From the NCBI GenBank assembly GCA_038217425.1, contig JBBQPM010000009.1:1-64000 (forward strand): a stretch of DNA of 64,000 nt, in the 5' to 3' direction. Every line of letters begins with the position of its first letter. The stretch's first letter is position 1. Of the stretch, positions 24,847 to 34,190 are shown piece by piece. Position numbers and translations under genes: made by a program. The notes beneath the pieces were generated by a model. That model had not been told where the DNA came from, searched no databases, and was given only the letters and a program-made list of their open reading frames with translations. This stretch comes from JAIEPT01 sp038217425. Lineage in GTDB: Bacteria > Planctomycetota > Planctomycetia > Gemmatales > Gemmataceae.

Positions 24847-25161
24847 TCACGCGTCTCCACCGCTCTGAACATAGTCGACGCGCCGTTGCCGGCGAAGTTC
24901 TTCGACGAATTCCCGTTCGAGAGGATCGTTGGGATCGAGAAATTGCGAGAAAGTCAGCGCCCCGAGTCCCAATGGGACGTCGATTGCAATGAGTTCGCCA
25001 GCTGCATGACTTTTGCCCAGCAACGCACGAATTCTCTCCAGGGAATCTTCGCGAGTCGCAGCGGTCGCCCGAATCGACGGCAAGCCGACGACTTCGCTCG
25101 TGAATTCGCCCGTGGGTTCCTGTCGGCCAACGACCCAATGTTGCGCTTGCGGGAATGGCAT
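24847..25161 (-). CDS. Putative antitoxin paired with the PIN toxin
   Basis: This 104-residue protein has a strong AAGGAG before ATG 25161. The middle reads LPSIRATAATREDSLERIRALL, similar to HicB-like or other ribbon/helix antitoxin partners that precede PIN toxins. The C-terminal half (LDPNDPLEREFVEELRRQRR) is charged and helical, suitable for toxin binding. No classic DNA-binding motif such as AbrB, Phd or RHH is certain. The gene order, antitoxin first with a 1-bp gap to the toxin, is typical of VapBC modules. Confidence 0.55.
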   Translation of the reverse strand: MPFPQAQHWVVGRQEPTGEFTSEVVGLPSIRATAATREDSLERIRALLGKSHAAGELIAIDVPLGLGALTFSQFLDPNDPLEREFVEELRRQRRVDYVQSGGDA

Positions 25162-25229
25162 TGCGTTCTCCTTGTTTCCGCATTGTATCAGCTAAACGAA
25201 CCCCGTTCGAAATTCCTCACCCTTCCCTG

Positions 25230-25258
25230 TTGCAAACGCCGACGTTATCCCTTAAACT
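25230..25258 (+). promoter_or_regulatory. Predicted promoter of the DUF1501/DUF1549 operon
   Basis: TTGCAA (25230-25235), a 17-bp spacer and TAAACT (25253-25258) lie 71 bp before the first gene at 25330. Confidence 0.45.
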
Positions 25259-25329
25259 ACATCGAGTTTGATCCCGCCTGCCTTCCTGCTAACTCCCACC
25301 TTGGTTTCCCGATCGCTGGAGCACTCATC

Positions 25330-25638
25330 ATGGAACCACGCTTTGACGGGCCTCCGCCCCGCGCCGAAATTCGTCTCGAAGGACGCAAAGCCATTCGCGG
25401 CGACGTCACCAACGACTGGGGCCTGCGCCTGCAGTGGGAAGTCCGCCGCAATGGCGCGGTCATCGCCACCCCCGCCGCCCGCGTCGACAACGACTACGAA
25501 CATCCCGATGCGACGGCCGGGAACTACGAGATCGTCCTCCAGATGTTCCGCTACGTGAGCTACGCCAAGAACGCGCAGGGCGAGTTCACCGCCAGCCGAT
25601 TCCTCGACATTTCCAACAAGCTCACCTACACCATCTAA
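25330..25638 (+). CDS. Small conserved protein heading the DUF1501 operon
   Basis: This 102-residue soluble protein has no signal. The pattern of beta strands (AEIRLEGRKAIRGDVTNDWG, LRLQWEVRRNGAVI, GNYEIVLQMFRYVSYAK) suggests a small immunoglobulin-like or other beta-sandwich fold. It is 22 bp from the DUF1501 gene and presumably co-transcribed. Function unknown. Confidence 0.6.
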   Translation: MEPRFDGPPPRAEIRLEGRKAIRGDVTNDWGLRLQWEVRRNGAVIATPAARVDNDYEHPDATAGNYEIVLQMFRYVSYAKNAQGEFTASRFLDISNKLTYTI

Positions 25639-25660
25639 CCTCCGCACGAAGAGAACTCCC

Positions 25661-27031
25661 ATGCTCAATATCGGTCAGGAAAAGATTCCTCTGTGCGAAG
25701 GGCTCGCGCGCCGCAGCTTCCTCAAGGTCGGCACCGCGGGCCTCGTCGGCATGTCGCTCCCCAACCTGATGAAGGCGGAAGCCGCCGGCACCGGCGCCAA
25801 TGCCATCAAGAATTGCATCACCATCTTCCTCGTCGGCTCGCCCGGGCAGGTCGACACCTGGGACATGAAGCCTGACGCTCCCGCGGAGGTTCGCGGCAAG
25901 TTCAGGCCGATTCGCACCAACGTCAACGGCATCCAGATCTGCGAGCATTTCCCGCTCATGGCCAAGATGATGGACAAGGTCGCCCTTGTCCGCAGCCTGC
26001 ACCACAAGACCGGTGCCACCCACGAGAACGGCCAGCGCTGGATGATGACCGGACACGACTTCAACGCCGACAGCGTCAAGCCGCACGTCGGCAGTATCGT
26101 CAGCCGAATGTTCGGCCAGAAGAGCGAACTCCCCGCGAACGTCGTCCTGCCCGGCCCGATCGGCAACACCGGCGCCGGCAATTTCCACGGCCAAACCGCC
26201 GCATATTTGGGCAGCGCCCACGAGCCGTTCTTCCTCGGCTCCGACCCGGCGCTGCCGACGTTCCGCGTCGGCGATCTCGAAGTCCCCGCTGGCACGTCCG
26301 CGAGCCGACTCGACGCCCGCAATCGGTTGCTCGGCCAGCTGGACGACCTGCAGCGCCGCGCCGAATCGCGCAGCACGCAGAGCCACGACAGCGCCTACGA
26401 ACGCGCCTTCCGCCTGCTCACCTCGCAGCGCGCCAAGGATGCGTTCGACCTTAACAAAGAGCCGGCCCGGCTCCGCGACCGCTACGGCCGAAACACGTTC
26501 GGCCAAAGCTGCCTCATGGCCCGTCGGCTCATCGAAGGGGGCGTGCGTTACGTCACGATCAACCACTTCGACACGGTTTTCAATCAATCGTGCTGGGACA
26601 TGCACGCCGACGGCGGCGGCCTCAACAACACCTATCTCGATTACGAGCGGATCCTGTGCCCGCAGTTCGATCTCGCCTACACCGGCTTGCTCGAAGACTT
26701 GCAGCAGAAGGGGATGCTCGACTCGACGGTGGTCGCGGTGTGCAGCGAGTTCGGCCGTACGCCTCGGCTCAACGCCAAGGGGGGCCGAGACCATTACCCC
26801 GCGGCCTGGACGAACTTCCTCGCCGGCGGCTCAATCCGCGGCGGCCAGGTGATCGGCGCCACGGACCGCATCGGTTCGCGGCCCATCGACAACCCAATCG
26901 AACCTCCCCAAATGATCGCGTCGATCTACCACGCGATGGGCATCGACCTCGACACGACGCTGATGCCCGGCCCGGGAGATCGCCCGATCCGCATGGTCGA
27001 CGCCGAGCCGATTCGCCAACTTTTTGCGTAG
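25661..27031 (+). CDS. DUF1501 family protein
   Basis: This 456-residue protein is of the family at 14072. The Tat-type N-terminus is ARRSFLKVGTAGLVGMSLPN, preceded by a short leader. Core marks are FLVGSPGQVDTWDMKPDAP, VRSLHHKTGATHENG, SEFGRTPRLNAKGGRDHYP and the C-terminal GRDH-like region. It is second in the operon, 78 bp before the DUF1549/1553 gene. It probably acts in the periplasm; the substrate is unknown. Confidence 0.88.
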   Translation: MLNIGQEKIPLCEGLARRSFLKVGTAGLVGMSLPNLMKAEAAGTGANAIKNCITIFLVGSPGQVDTWDMKPDAPAEVRGKFRPIRTNVNGIQICEHFPLMAKMMDKVALVRSLHHKTGATHENGQRWMMTGHDFNADSVKPHVGSIVSRMFGQKSELPANVVLPGPIGNTGAGNFHGQTAAYLGSAHEPFFLGSDPALPTFRVGDLEVPAGTSASRLDARNRLLGQLDDLQRRAESRSTQSHDSAYERAFRLLTSQRAKDAFDLNKEPARLRDRYGRNTFGQSCLMARRLIEGGVRYVTINHFDTVFNQSCWDMHADGGGLNNTYLDYERILCPQFDLAYTGLLEDLQQKGMLDSTVVAVCSEFGRTPRLNAKGGRDHYPAAWTNFLAGGSIRGGQVIGATDRIGSRPIDNPIEPPQMIASIYHAMGIDLDTTLMPGPGDRPIRMVDAEPIRQLFA

Positions 27032-27052
27032 GTGTGTTGCAGTTGCAGTCCT

Positions 27053-27090
27053 CGTTTAGCGCTCAGGGACGACCCTGCGAGCGCTAAACG
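27053..27090. repeat. Intercistronic hairpin, 12-bp stem
   Basis: CGTTTAGCGCTC (27053-27064) and its complement (27079-27090) enclose AGGGACGACCCT-type sequence that itself pairs. It lies between the DUF1501 stop and the DUF1549/1553 start with no T-run, so it is probably a repeat element or RNA-processing hairpin rather than a terminator. Confidence 0.65.
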
Positions 27091-27109
27091 ATTTTCACTG
27101 TAGGTGCTC

Positions 27110-29611
27110 ATGGCGCGCGTGCGACCGATCCTCGGGTTGCTGGGTTTGATCTGGGCGATCAACCCCTCCTTGCACGCCGCGGATGACGCGCCACGGTTCA
27201 GCCGGCATGTGGCGCCGCTCTTCAGTCGTCTGGGATGCAACTCGGGCTCCTGTCACGGTTCGGTCAAAGGTCAAAACGGCTTTCGCCTCACGCTCTTCGG
27301 CGCCGATCCGGCTCTGGATCACGACCGGCTCGTGCGCGAGTTTGGCGGACGCCGCTTAAACTTTCAAGATCCCGATGCCAGCCTGTTACTCCTCAAGGGA
27401 ACCGGTCGAATCTCGCACGAAGGGGGCAAGCGACTCGACGTTGCCAGCCCCGAATATCAGCTGCTGCGAAAATGGATCTCCGCGGGCGCTCCGCTCGATC
27501 GGCCCGAGTTCTCGGCTTCGCCTCGTCTGAGCGTCGTTCCCGGCAGTAAGTCGATCAAGCAGGGCGAGAGTTACCGCCTGCAAGTGACAGCCGTCTTTTC
27601 GGACGGTACGACGGAAGACGTGAGCTCGCTGTGCAGTTTCGAATCGCGCGACGGCACGATCGCCCAGGTGGATCGCCTCGGCAACGTGCAAGCGCTCGGC
27701 GTCGGCGATACGATCTTGATCGCACGCTACCGCGGCGATCCCGTGATGGCGCAGATTCTGGTCCCGGCCGAGCCGAAAGGGACGTTTCCGACGATCGCGG
27801 AACACAATTTCATCGATCGTCACGTCGTCGCCAAACTTCGGCGGCTCAACATCCACCCCGCCAATCTGTGCGACGACCTCACCTTTCTGCGTCGTGTCCG
27901 GCTCGATGTTACCGGCGCCTTGCCGACGCCGGCGGAGATCCGCACCTTCCTCGCAGACAATTCGCCTGATAAGCGGGCCAAGAAGATCGACGAACTCTTG
28001 AATCAACCCGGGTATGCTGCCCTCTGGGCGACACGGTTCAGCGACATCCTGCGACCGAGCCAGTTCGACACCAAGAACGGCCTCAACGAAAACGCCAGCG
28101 CCCGCCGAACGTACGAATGGCTGCGGGCCCGTCTGCTGGAGAACGTGCCGTACGATCAGCTGACCGAGCGAATCTTGCTCGCCACCAGCATGGAAGGCCG
28201 GCCCGCAACGGCGTGGCTGCAGGAAGTCCAGGACTATCTCGCGGAAGACGCGGCCAAAGACGCCGACCTGAAAGCGTACGGAAAACGACGGACGCTCGAT
28301 CTCTACTGGCAACGGCCGAGCGCCGCCGGCGTCAAGGGCGCCTTGCAGATTGCCCACGTGTTTCTCGGCCTGCGGATGGAATGCGCCCAGTGCCATCGCC
28401 ATCCGTATGACGTTTGGCAGCAGGATGATCTCTTGAGCTTCGCCAACTTCTTCATGCCGATCGCCGGTGCCGGGAGCCAGGCATCTCCGGAGATTGCCAA
28501 GCAAGCCGAAGCCCTCGCCGTGCAAGCCAAGCAACTCCGCGAGCAGAGCAAGAAACTCTCGGAAAAGACCAAGGACCAATCGCTCAGTAAGGAAGATGCG
28601 GCCAAGCTCAAAGAGGAGATCAAGATCGCCAACGACCAGGCTCAGCGGCTCGACTCGACTGCCAAGCGGCTCAAGGGGACCGAAGTGCGCGTCCTCGGCA
28701 AGGCGCCCTTTGCCAGCGTCAGCAACACGCTCGGCAGCCAAAAGTCCGAGACGCTTCGCTTGCTCGGCGAGAAGCAGCCTCGCACCGTTCCGGCGGGGCA
28801 TGACTCGCGCACGTTCGTGATGGACTGGTTGCGGCGGCCAGACAATCCCTATTTCGCCAAGGCGCTGGTCAATCGCGTTTGGGCGCATTACTTCGGCCGA
28901 GGCATCATCGATCCGCCCGACCACCTGTCGCCGTTCAACCCGGCGACGCATCCGGAATTGCTCGCCGAGCTGTCCGCCGAGTTCATCAAACAGGGTTACG
29001 ATCTGAAATCCCTGCATCGGCTCATTCTCAACAGCCGAACGTACCAGCAGAGTGCCAAAACGAACGCGACGAGCAAACTCGACACCGCGAATTATGCCTC
29101 GTTTTACTTACGGCGTTTGTCTGCGGAGGTTCTGGTCGACGCGGTCAACCACGCGACGCTGGGGAAGGAGACGTATCCGCCGGAACTGTACGTGCCGGCC
29201 GGCGCGCTCGCGGTGGAAGTTGCGGGGAGCGTCGGCAAAGATCAAAAGAAAGCGACGCTGCACTACGCGTTCCACATCTTCGGTAGGCCCTTGCGGAGTC
29301 CCGAGGTGCAATGTGATTGCGAGCGCGACGCCACGGTGACGGTGGTGCAGGCGTTGTTCCTGGCGAATCATCCGACGATCCAGGCCAAGATTGCCGCTGC
29401 GGACGGTCGGGTTGCGAAGATCGCGAAGGAGCATCCCGAGGCCGAGAAGGCGATCGAGGAAGTCTATCTGTGGACCGTGAGCCGAACGCCAACGGCGTCC
29501 GAGCTGCAAGCGTGTCTGGAGTTCATGAAAGAGAGCCCTTCGCCTCAGCGCGGGCTCGAAGAGGTGATGTGGGGGTTGCTGAACACTCGGGAATTTCAGC
29601 TGAATCATTAG
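27110..29611 (+). CDS. DUF1549/DUF1553 planctomycete protein with haem-like motifs and coiled-coil insert
   Basis: This 833-residue secreted protein starts at ATG 27110; a GTG at 27104 also fits. In order: signal peptide (1-24), a cytochrome-c-like motif CNSGSCH near 43, a Big_2-like beta domain (about 140-225), and DUF1549 (about 225-440). DUF1549 ends with CAQCHRHPYD near 425, a CxxCH haem-type motif. Then comes a charged insert with coiled-coil character (about 457-523, KQLREQSKKLSEKTKDQ) and DUF1553 (about 565-827, NRVWAHYFGRGIIDPP, LNSRTYQQS, NTREF). Such proteins are hallmark planctomycete exported proteins with unproven roles, thought to work with DUF1501 partners on extracellular substrates or electron transfer. 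Confidence 0.88.
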   Translation: MARVRPILGLLGLIWAINPSLHAADDAPRFSRHVAPLFSRLGCNSGSCHGSVKGQNGFRLTLFGADPALDHDRLVREFGGRRLNFQDPDASLLLLKGTGRISHEGGKRLDVASPEYQLLRKWISAGAPLDRPEFSASPRLSVVPGSKSIKQGESYRLQVTAVFSDGTTEDVSSLCSFESRDGTIAQVDRLGNVQALGVGDTILIARYRGDPVMAQILVPAEPKGTFPTIAEHNFIDRHVVAKLRRLNIHPANLCDDLTFLRRVRLDVTGALPTPAEIRTFLADNSPDKRAKKIDELLNQPGYAALWATRFSDILRPSQFDTKNGLNENASARRTYEWLRARLLENVPYDQLTERILLATSMEGRPATAWLQEVQDYLAEDAAKDADLKAYGKRRTLDLYWQRPSAAGVKGALQIAHVFLGLRMECAQCHRHPYDVWQQDDLLSFANFFMPIAGAGSQASPEIAKQAEALAVQAKQLREQSKKLSEKTKDQSLSKEDAAKLKEEIKIANDQAQRLDSTAKRLKGTEVRVLGKAPFASVSNTLGSQKSETLRLLGEKQPRTVPAGHDSRTFVMDWLRRPDNPYFAKALVNRVWAHYFGRGIIDPPDHLSPFNPATHPELLAELSAEFIKQGYDLKSLHRLILNSRTYQQSAKTNATSKLDTANYASFYLRRLSAEVLVDAVNHATLGKETYPPELYVPAGALAVEVAGSVGKDQKKATLHYAFHIFGRPLRSPEVQCDCERDATVTVVQALFLANHPTIQAKIAAADGRVAKIAKEHPEAEKAIEEVYLWTVSRTPTASELQACLEFMKESPSPQRGLEEVMWGLLNTREFQLNH

Positions 29612-29631
29612 CATCGCGGGGGGCGTGAATC

Positions 29632-30960
29632 ATGCAAAAGGGTTGCGAGAACTATCGCCAGACGAATCGTCGCGATTTCCTGCGCGTCGGCGGCGCCGGG
29701 CTTTTCGGCATGACGTTCGCGGACTTCTTCCGCGCGCAGGCGTCGGCGGAAGCGCCGCGTGCGAAGAGTATGATCCTCATTTGGCTCGCAGGGGGGCCGC
29801 CGCATCAGGATATGTTCGACATGAAGCCGGAGACGCCGCTTCCGTTCGGCAGCGAGTTGAGGCCGACGCGCACGAACGTCCCCGGCATCGAGATCTGCGA
29901 GCTGATGCCGCGCCTGGCGCAGATGGCCGACAAGTTTTCCATCCTCCGCTCCGTCGGCATCGGCAACGAACGCTGGGAACATACCGGCGGCCTCTACTGG
30001 CTCTCCGGCAATCCACGCAATCGAACCACCCTACAGTTCCCCATGTACGGAAGCGTTCTCGCCAAGGAACGCCCGGTCCAGCGCGGTATCCCCAGCTTCG
30101 TCGGCTTCGGCCATTACTATGACGCCGGCGATTCCGCGGGCGATTTGCGGAACAACTACCTGGGCCCCGCCTACGATCCCATGGTCTTCCAGCCCGGCAA
30201 TCCGCGCGACGAAGTCGGCGCCATGCTCGTGCCCCCGGCGCACCTCGATCTGTCCGGCATGCATCGGCGGGAAAGCTTGCTGCAGACGCTCGACACGCAG
30301 ATTCGCGGCCTCGATGCGTCGGAGCATCTGATCGCCGGCATGGATCGTTTTCAGCAAAGCGCGTTCGACATGCTGCGCTCGCCCCGCCTGCGCCAGGCCG
30401 CGGACCCACGCCAGTTCCCCGCGCGCTTGCACGATCGCTACGGCCGCACCGCGCATGGAACCAACGCCCTGGCGGCGTGCCGGCTCGTCGAGGCGGGCGT
30501 GCCGTTCGTGTTCGTCCCCTGGCCGGGATGGGATTATCACGGCAGCGTCACGAATGCCTGTCGCAATAGTTTGCCCGTGCTCGATGCGATGGTGTCGAGC
30601 CTCCTGCAAGACTTGCACGATCGGGGATTGCTGGAAACGACGATCGTCACCGTGCTGGGCGAAATGGGGCGCAACCGCATCCATAAGGATTCCGCGTACT
30701 CGGGCCCGCCGGGCCGAGATCACTGGGGCACCACGCAATTCGTGCTGGTCGCCGGCGGCGGCTTCCAACAAGGCATGGTCCTGGGAGCGACCGACCGAAC
30801 CGCGCTGCACGTCATCGATAAGTACTACTCCCCCGTCAGCTACGGGCGGACGCTGTATCACCTGCTCGGCATCGACCCCGACAAGGAACTGTTCACCGCC
30901 AACGGCCGACCCGTGCGGATCATCTCCGAGGACGCGCCGCTCATCCGCGAGATCGTGTAG
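29632..30960 (+). CDS. DUF1501 family protein
   Basis: This 442-residue protein has a Tat motif TNRRDFLRVGGAGLFG. Core marks are LIWLAGGPPHQDMFDMKPE, ERWEHTGGLYWLSGN, EMGRNRIHKD and GRDHWGTTQ. It starts 20 bp after the DUF1549/1553 gene and ends 21 bp before another DUF1501 gene, so one transcript is likely. It has diverged considerably from the neighbouring copies, arguing for an old duplication. Confidence 0.88.
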   Translation: MQKGCENYRQTNRRDFLRVGGAGLFGMTFADFFRAQASAEAPRAKSMILIWLAGGPPHQDMFDMKPETPLPFGSELRPTRTNVPGIEICELMPRLAQMADKFSILRSVGIGNERWEHTGGLYWLSGNPRNRTTLQFPMYGSVLAKERPVQRGIPSFVGFGHYYDAGDSAGDLRNNYLGPAYDPMVFQPGNPRDEVGAMLVPPAHLDLSGMHRRESLLQTLDTQIRGLDASEHLIAGMDRFQQSAFDMLRSPRLRQAADPRQFPARLHDRYGRTAHGTNALAACRLVEAGVPFVFVPWPGWDYHGSVTNACRNSLPVLDAMVSSLLQDLHDRGLLETTIVTVLGEMGRNRIHKDSAYSGPPGRDHWGTTQFVLVAGGGFQQGMVLGATDRTALHVIDKYYSPVSYGRTLYHLLGIDPDKELFTANGRPVRIISEDAPLIREIV

Positions 30961-30981
30961 CCACGGGAAAGGAAGGTCGAC

Positions 30982-32319
30982 ATGCTCAACATTCAAAATC
31001 CCTCGCGCCGCGAATTCTTGCGCGTGGGCGGGCTCGCGCTCGGCGGCCTGACGCTTGCGGATCTATTGCGGCTGAGGGCGCAGGGCGCCGTCGATTCGCG
31101 TCGCTCCAGCAAGGCGGTCATCTTCGTCTATCTGTTTGGCGGGCCCAGCCATGTCGATACCTACGACATGAAGCCGGACGCACCCGCGGAGTATCGTGGC
31201 GAATTCAGGCCGATCCGGTCCAAGGCGCCGGGTTTTGACCTCTGCGAGTTGATGCCGCTTCAGGCGTCGATCGCGAACAAGCTGACGCTGGTTCGCAACA
31301 TGACCTTCAACCCGAACTTCCACGACCCCGTCGAATTGCTCTCAGGCGTGCGCAAGCCGACGGAGTCCGGGACCGCCATGCGCCCCGATTTCGGTTCTGT
31401 GGTCAGTCGGCTCCATCGGCGTCGGCAAGGCGACCTGCCCCCTTACGTCGCCCTGGATGAAACCGTCGGCGAACGCTTTCGCAATGGGCCGGCGTATCTC
31501 GGACTGGCGCACAAGGCCTTCATCCTCCGCGGCAACCTCGACAACTTCTCGCTCAACCGCAATATTCGCCTCGAGCGGTTGCAAGAACGGACTTCACTCC
31601 TTCGCCATTTCGACGATATGAGCCGGGAGCTCGAAACCGCGCGCGGCGATCTCGCCAGCGTGGATCACTTCTCCGCGCAGGCGCTCGACATGGTGACCAG
31701 TCCCCGGGTCCGCGAGGCGTTCGACGTCAGCCAGGAGCCGTTGCAACTCCGCGAGCGTTACGGCACGGGGGAAGCCCTTCGGCTGCTGCAGGCGCGCCGG
31801 CTGGTCGAAGCGGGCGTGCCGGTCGTCACGTTGACCTTCGGCAACCTGGAACGAAATTGCATCGTCGGCATGACCGCGAATTCGTGGGACACGCACACGG
31901 GCAACTTCAATTGCCTGCGCACGCTGCTGCCCCGGCTCGATCGAGCGGTCCATACCCTCGTTACGGATCTGCACGAGCGCGGCCTGAATCAAGACGTGCT
32001 GGTTTATGTGGGCGGCGAGATGGGCCGCACGCCGCGCGTGGGCCAGGGGACGGGCAACGGCGCCTCGCCGGACGGGCGCGATCATTGGCCGCGCGCCGGT
32101 TTCGGGTTGTTCGCCGGCGGCGGGCTCCCCATGGGCCAGGTGATCGGCCGCACGGACCGCACCGGGAGCGTTTCGGTCGGCGTCCCGTACACGCCGCAAA
32201 ACATGCTCGCGACGCTTTACCGCACGCTCGGCATCGACCTGGCGACAACGCTCCCCGATTACGCAGGCCGACCGACGTTCCTGCTCGACGACGCACGTCC
32301 CATCGGCGAACTTATTTAG
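30982..32319 (+). CDS. DUF1501 family protein
   Basis: This 445-residue protein is the last gene of the operon. The N-terminus SRREFLRVGGLALGGLTLADLL is a Tat-type signal. VYLFGGPSHVDTYDMKPDAP, GGEMGRTPRVG and GRDHWPRAGFG are family marks. AAGGAAGG precedes ATG 30982. It is followed by a MITE-like repeat and then a convergent gene. Confidence 0.88.
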   Translation: MLNIQNPSRREFLRVGGLALGGLTLADLLRLRAQGAVDSRRSSKAVIFVYLFGGPSHVDTYDMKPDAPAEYRGEFRPIRSKAPGFDLCELMPLQASIANKLTLVRNMTFNPNFHDPVELLSGVRKPTESGTAMRPDFGSVVSRLHRRRQGDLPPYVALDETVGERFRNGPAYLGLAHKAFILRGNLDNFSLNRNIRLERLQERTSLLRHFDDMSRELETARGDLASVDHFSAQALDMVTSPRVREAFDVSQEPLQLRERYGTGEALRLLQARRLVEAGVPVVTLTFGNLERNCIVGMTANSWDTHTGNFNCLRTLLPRLDRAVHTLVTDLHERGLNQDVLVYVGGEMGRTPRVGQGTGNGASPDGRDHWPRAGFGLFAGGGLPMGQVIGRTDRTGSVSVGVPYTPQNMLATLYRTLGIDLATTLPDYAGRPTFLLDDARPIGELI

Positions 32320-32360
32320 TCCCGACCCGGCGCATGCGGTGCAAACGCAACCCGCTCTAA

Positions 32361-32544
32361 CACTACAGCGCTATCTTCTCCCCACTCCCACCGGGAGCGG
32401 GGCGGGGGTGAGGAGAAATAGCCGTGCTATTGAGTTGAGCCATTTTCCCCTCACCCCCAACCCCTCTCCCGGCGGGAGAGGGGAGTAAATGCTTCCTGTA
32501 TTTGAAGTTACTGCAACGCCTTGCTAGTTTCTAGCGCTGTAGTG
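32361..32544. repeat. MITE-like repeat element, about 184 bp
   Basis: A 12-bp inverted repeat CACTACAGCGCT (32361-32372) and AGCGCTGTAGTG (32533-32544) bounds the element. Inside are CTCCCACCGGGAGCGGGG-like and CCTCTCCCGGCGGGAGAGG segments that form further hairpins. It fills the space between the ends of two convergent genes and may also terminate both. Confidence 0.65.
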
Positions 32545-33891
32545 CTAATACCGAAAGATGACGTCGATGGTGAGGCGGAAGCCTTCGAGGTTGCGCGGGT
32601 TGGTGAGAAGCCCGAACTCGCCCGCGGCACCGACCTGGAACGCCTCGGAGAACTTGTACCGGGCGCCCGCCGCCAGCGTCAGGTCACCATGTCCGGCCAC
32701 GCCGTCGGAGCCGAAGTTGAAGAGGTTGCTGCCTTCGAAGCCGAGCGTGCGCTCGGAGCCGTTGAAGACGTAGCGAGTGTAGTTGAGTTCGATGAGCGGG
32801 TAGAACTTCTTGCCCCCCAGGAAGTCGTAATCGACGTGCAAGCTGGTGTAGAAGAAATCGGTGCGCTTGCTGTCGATGCCGAGGGAGTAGCCGGTGGTGT
32901 TCATGAAATTGAACAGGCCATACCCGGCGGGCATGAAGGCGTCGCCGAAGGGGGTGGCGAAGCTGAAGTAGGGGGAGATGGAGAGGTTGCCGGTGTTTTG
33001 CCCGACGTCGCGGTTGCCGACGCCCATTTCGAAGTTGGCGCCGATGGCGGCGACGGAACGCTGGAAGAGATCGAACGAGAACTTGGGTCCGAGATGGACT
33101 TCGGAGAAGCCGCTGCCGCCGGGAAGCTCGGCGTTGCCGTTTTTGGGATTGGCCCAGGTGTAGCCGAGCCGGTTGACGACGAGCGAGATATTCTCGGTGA
33201 AGGCGACTCGGCCTTGCAGATCGATGAAGTAGTTGCTGCCGCCGGCGAAGACGCCGTTGGAGCTGCGCGTCTTCTGCCAGATGAAGACGGGGCGCAATTC
33301 GGTGAGGGCGCGGGGATCTTCGAAGTAGTAGGGATTGGTCACGGGCGAGATCATTTCGCAGTGGCGATGATCGCTCTCGAACGCGTTACGTCCCGAGAAG
33401 ACGCCCATGAAGCCGTCGCTGACGTCTTCCCAGCAGTGGCGCAGTTTTTGGCCGGAGCGTGCGAAGAAGCCTCCCATGTCGGCGTCGTCGTTGGGGCGGG
33501 CGCAGAGGTATTCTTCGCCGACGGCTCGGCTCTGTTTTTGGCGTCCGGCGGGCGCGACCGGAAGGCCGGCGCCGCCGGGGAATGGCAGAGGTTGCGGGCC
33601 GCGGAGCGGATCGACGAACGGGGGAGGCGGTTGAATGGCGATCGGCGGCGGCTCCGCCATCTGCCCGCGGAAGATCGGCCGAGCCCAGTCGAGAAAGTAT
33701 TCCTGCTTGGGCGCCTCGGCGCGAACTTGCGGCCTACCGAGCGCGACGCCCGGCCGGCCCAGCGTGACCGTCGGCTTGACGGCGGAGGGAGTACCGAGTT
33801 TGACGGGCCGAAACTCCTGCGGTTGAGCGCTCGCCCACCCCGCGGGAATCGCCCACGTCAAACAGAGCAGCCACATCTTCCATGCGTGCAT
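32545..33891 (-). CDS. Predicted outer-membrane beta-barrel protein
   Basis: The protein has 448 residues from ATG 33891, chosen because GGAGG lies 9 bp upstream and a signal peptide follows (MWLLCLTWAIPAGWASAQ); the frame is open 120 bp further. A Pro- and Gln-rich segment (about 20-120) precedes alternating polar and hydrophobic strands. These run through GGSNYFIDLQGRVAF, TENISLVVNRLGYTW, FNFGSDGVAGHGDLTLAAGA, AFQVGAAGEFGLL and end with FRLTIDVIFRY. The terminal aromatic residue and amphipathic strands indicate an outer-membrane barrel. Substrate unknown. The gene stands alone. Confidence 0.6.
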   Translation of the reverse strand: MHAWKMWLLCLTWAIPAGWASAQPQEFRPVKLGTPSAVKPTVTLGRPGVALGRPQVRAEAPKQEYFLDWARPIFRGQMAEPPPIAIQPPPPFVDPLRGPQPLPFPGGAGLPVAPAGRQKQSRAVGEEYLCARPNDDADMGGFFARSGQKLRHCWEDVSDGFMGVFSGRNAFESDHRHCEMISPVTNPYYFEDPRALTELRPVFIWQKTRSSNGVFAGGSNYFIDLQGRVAFTENISLVVNRLGYTWANPKNGNAELPGGSGFSEVHLGPKFSFDLFQRSVAAIGANFEMGVGNRDVGQNTGNLSISPYFSFATPFGDAFMPAGYGLFNFMNTTGYSLGIDSKRTDFFYTSLHVDYDFLGGKKFYPLIELNYTRYVFNGSERTLGFEGSNLFNFGSDGVAGHGDLTLAAGARYKFSEAFQVGAAGEFGLLTNPRNLEGFRLTIDVIFRY

Positions 33892-34190
33892 CGGCCACCC
33901 TCCGCCCCATCCTTGCCGCGCCTCCGCCGACGATTCGCCAACGAACTGCGCGACTGCTTCAGGTCTGCTCTCCCTATCGTCTTGGTCGACGCCGCCGCAG
34001 CAACGCATCAACGCGCGGACGGCAGGCGAAACGACGCGGGCGCTGAACGACCGTTACAATCGGTACGACCCGGAGCCGCCTGAGAAGATCGGCGCGCTGG
34101 GTAACTCTGCCCTCCCGGCTCCGAAATCTTTATGATAACCTGCACGCGACTTCGCACCGACTCCAGCGCCCTCCAGGAACGCGTCCCAAC

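Noticed and set aside
32521..34083. 520-codon plus-strand frame
   Set aside because: Antisense of the outer-membrane barrel gene, whose minus-strand frame has a signal peptide and barrel strands.
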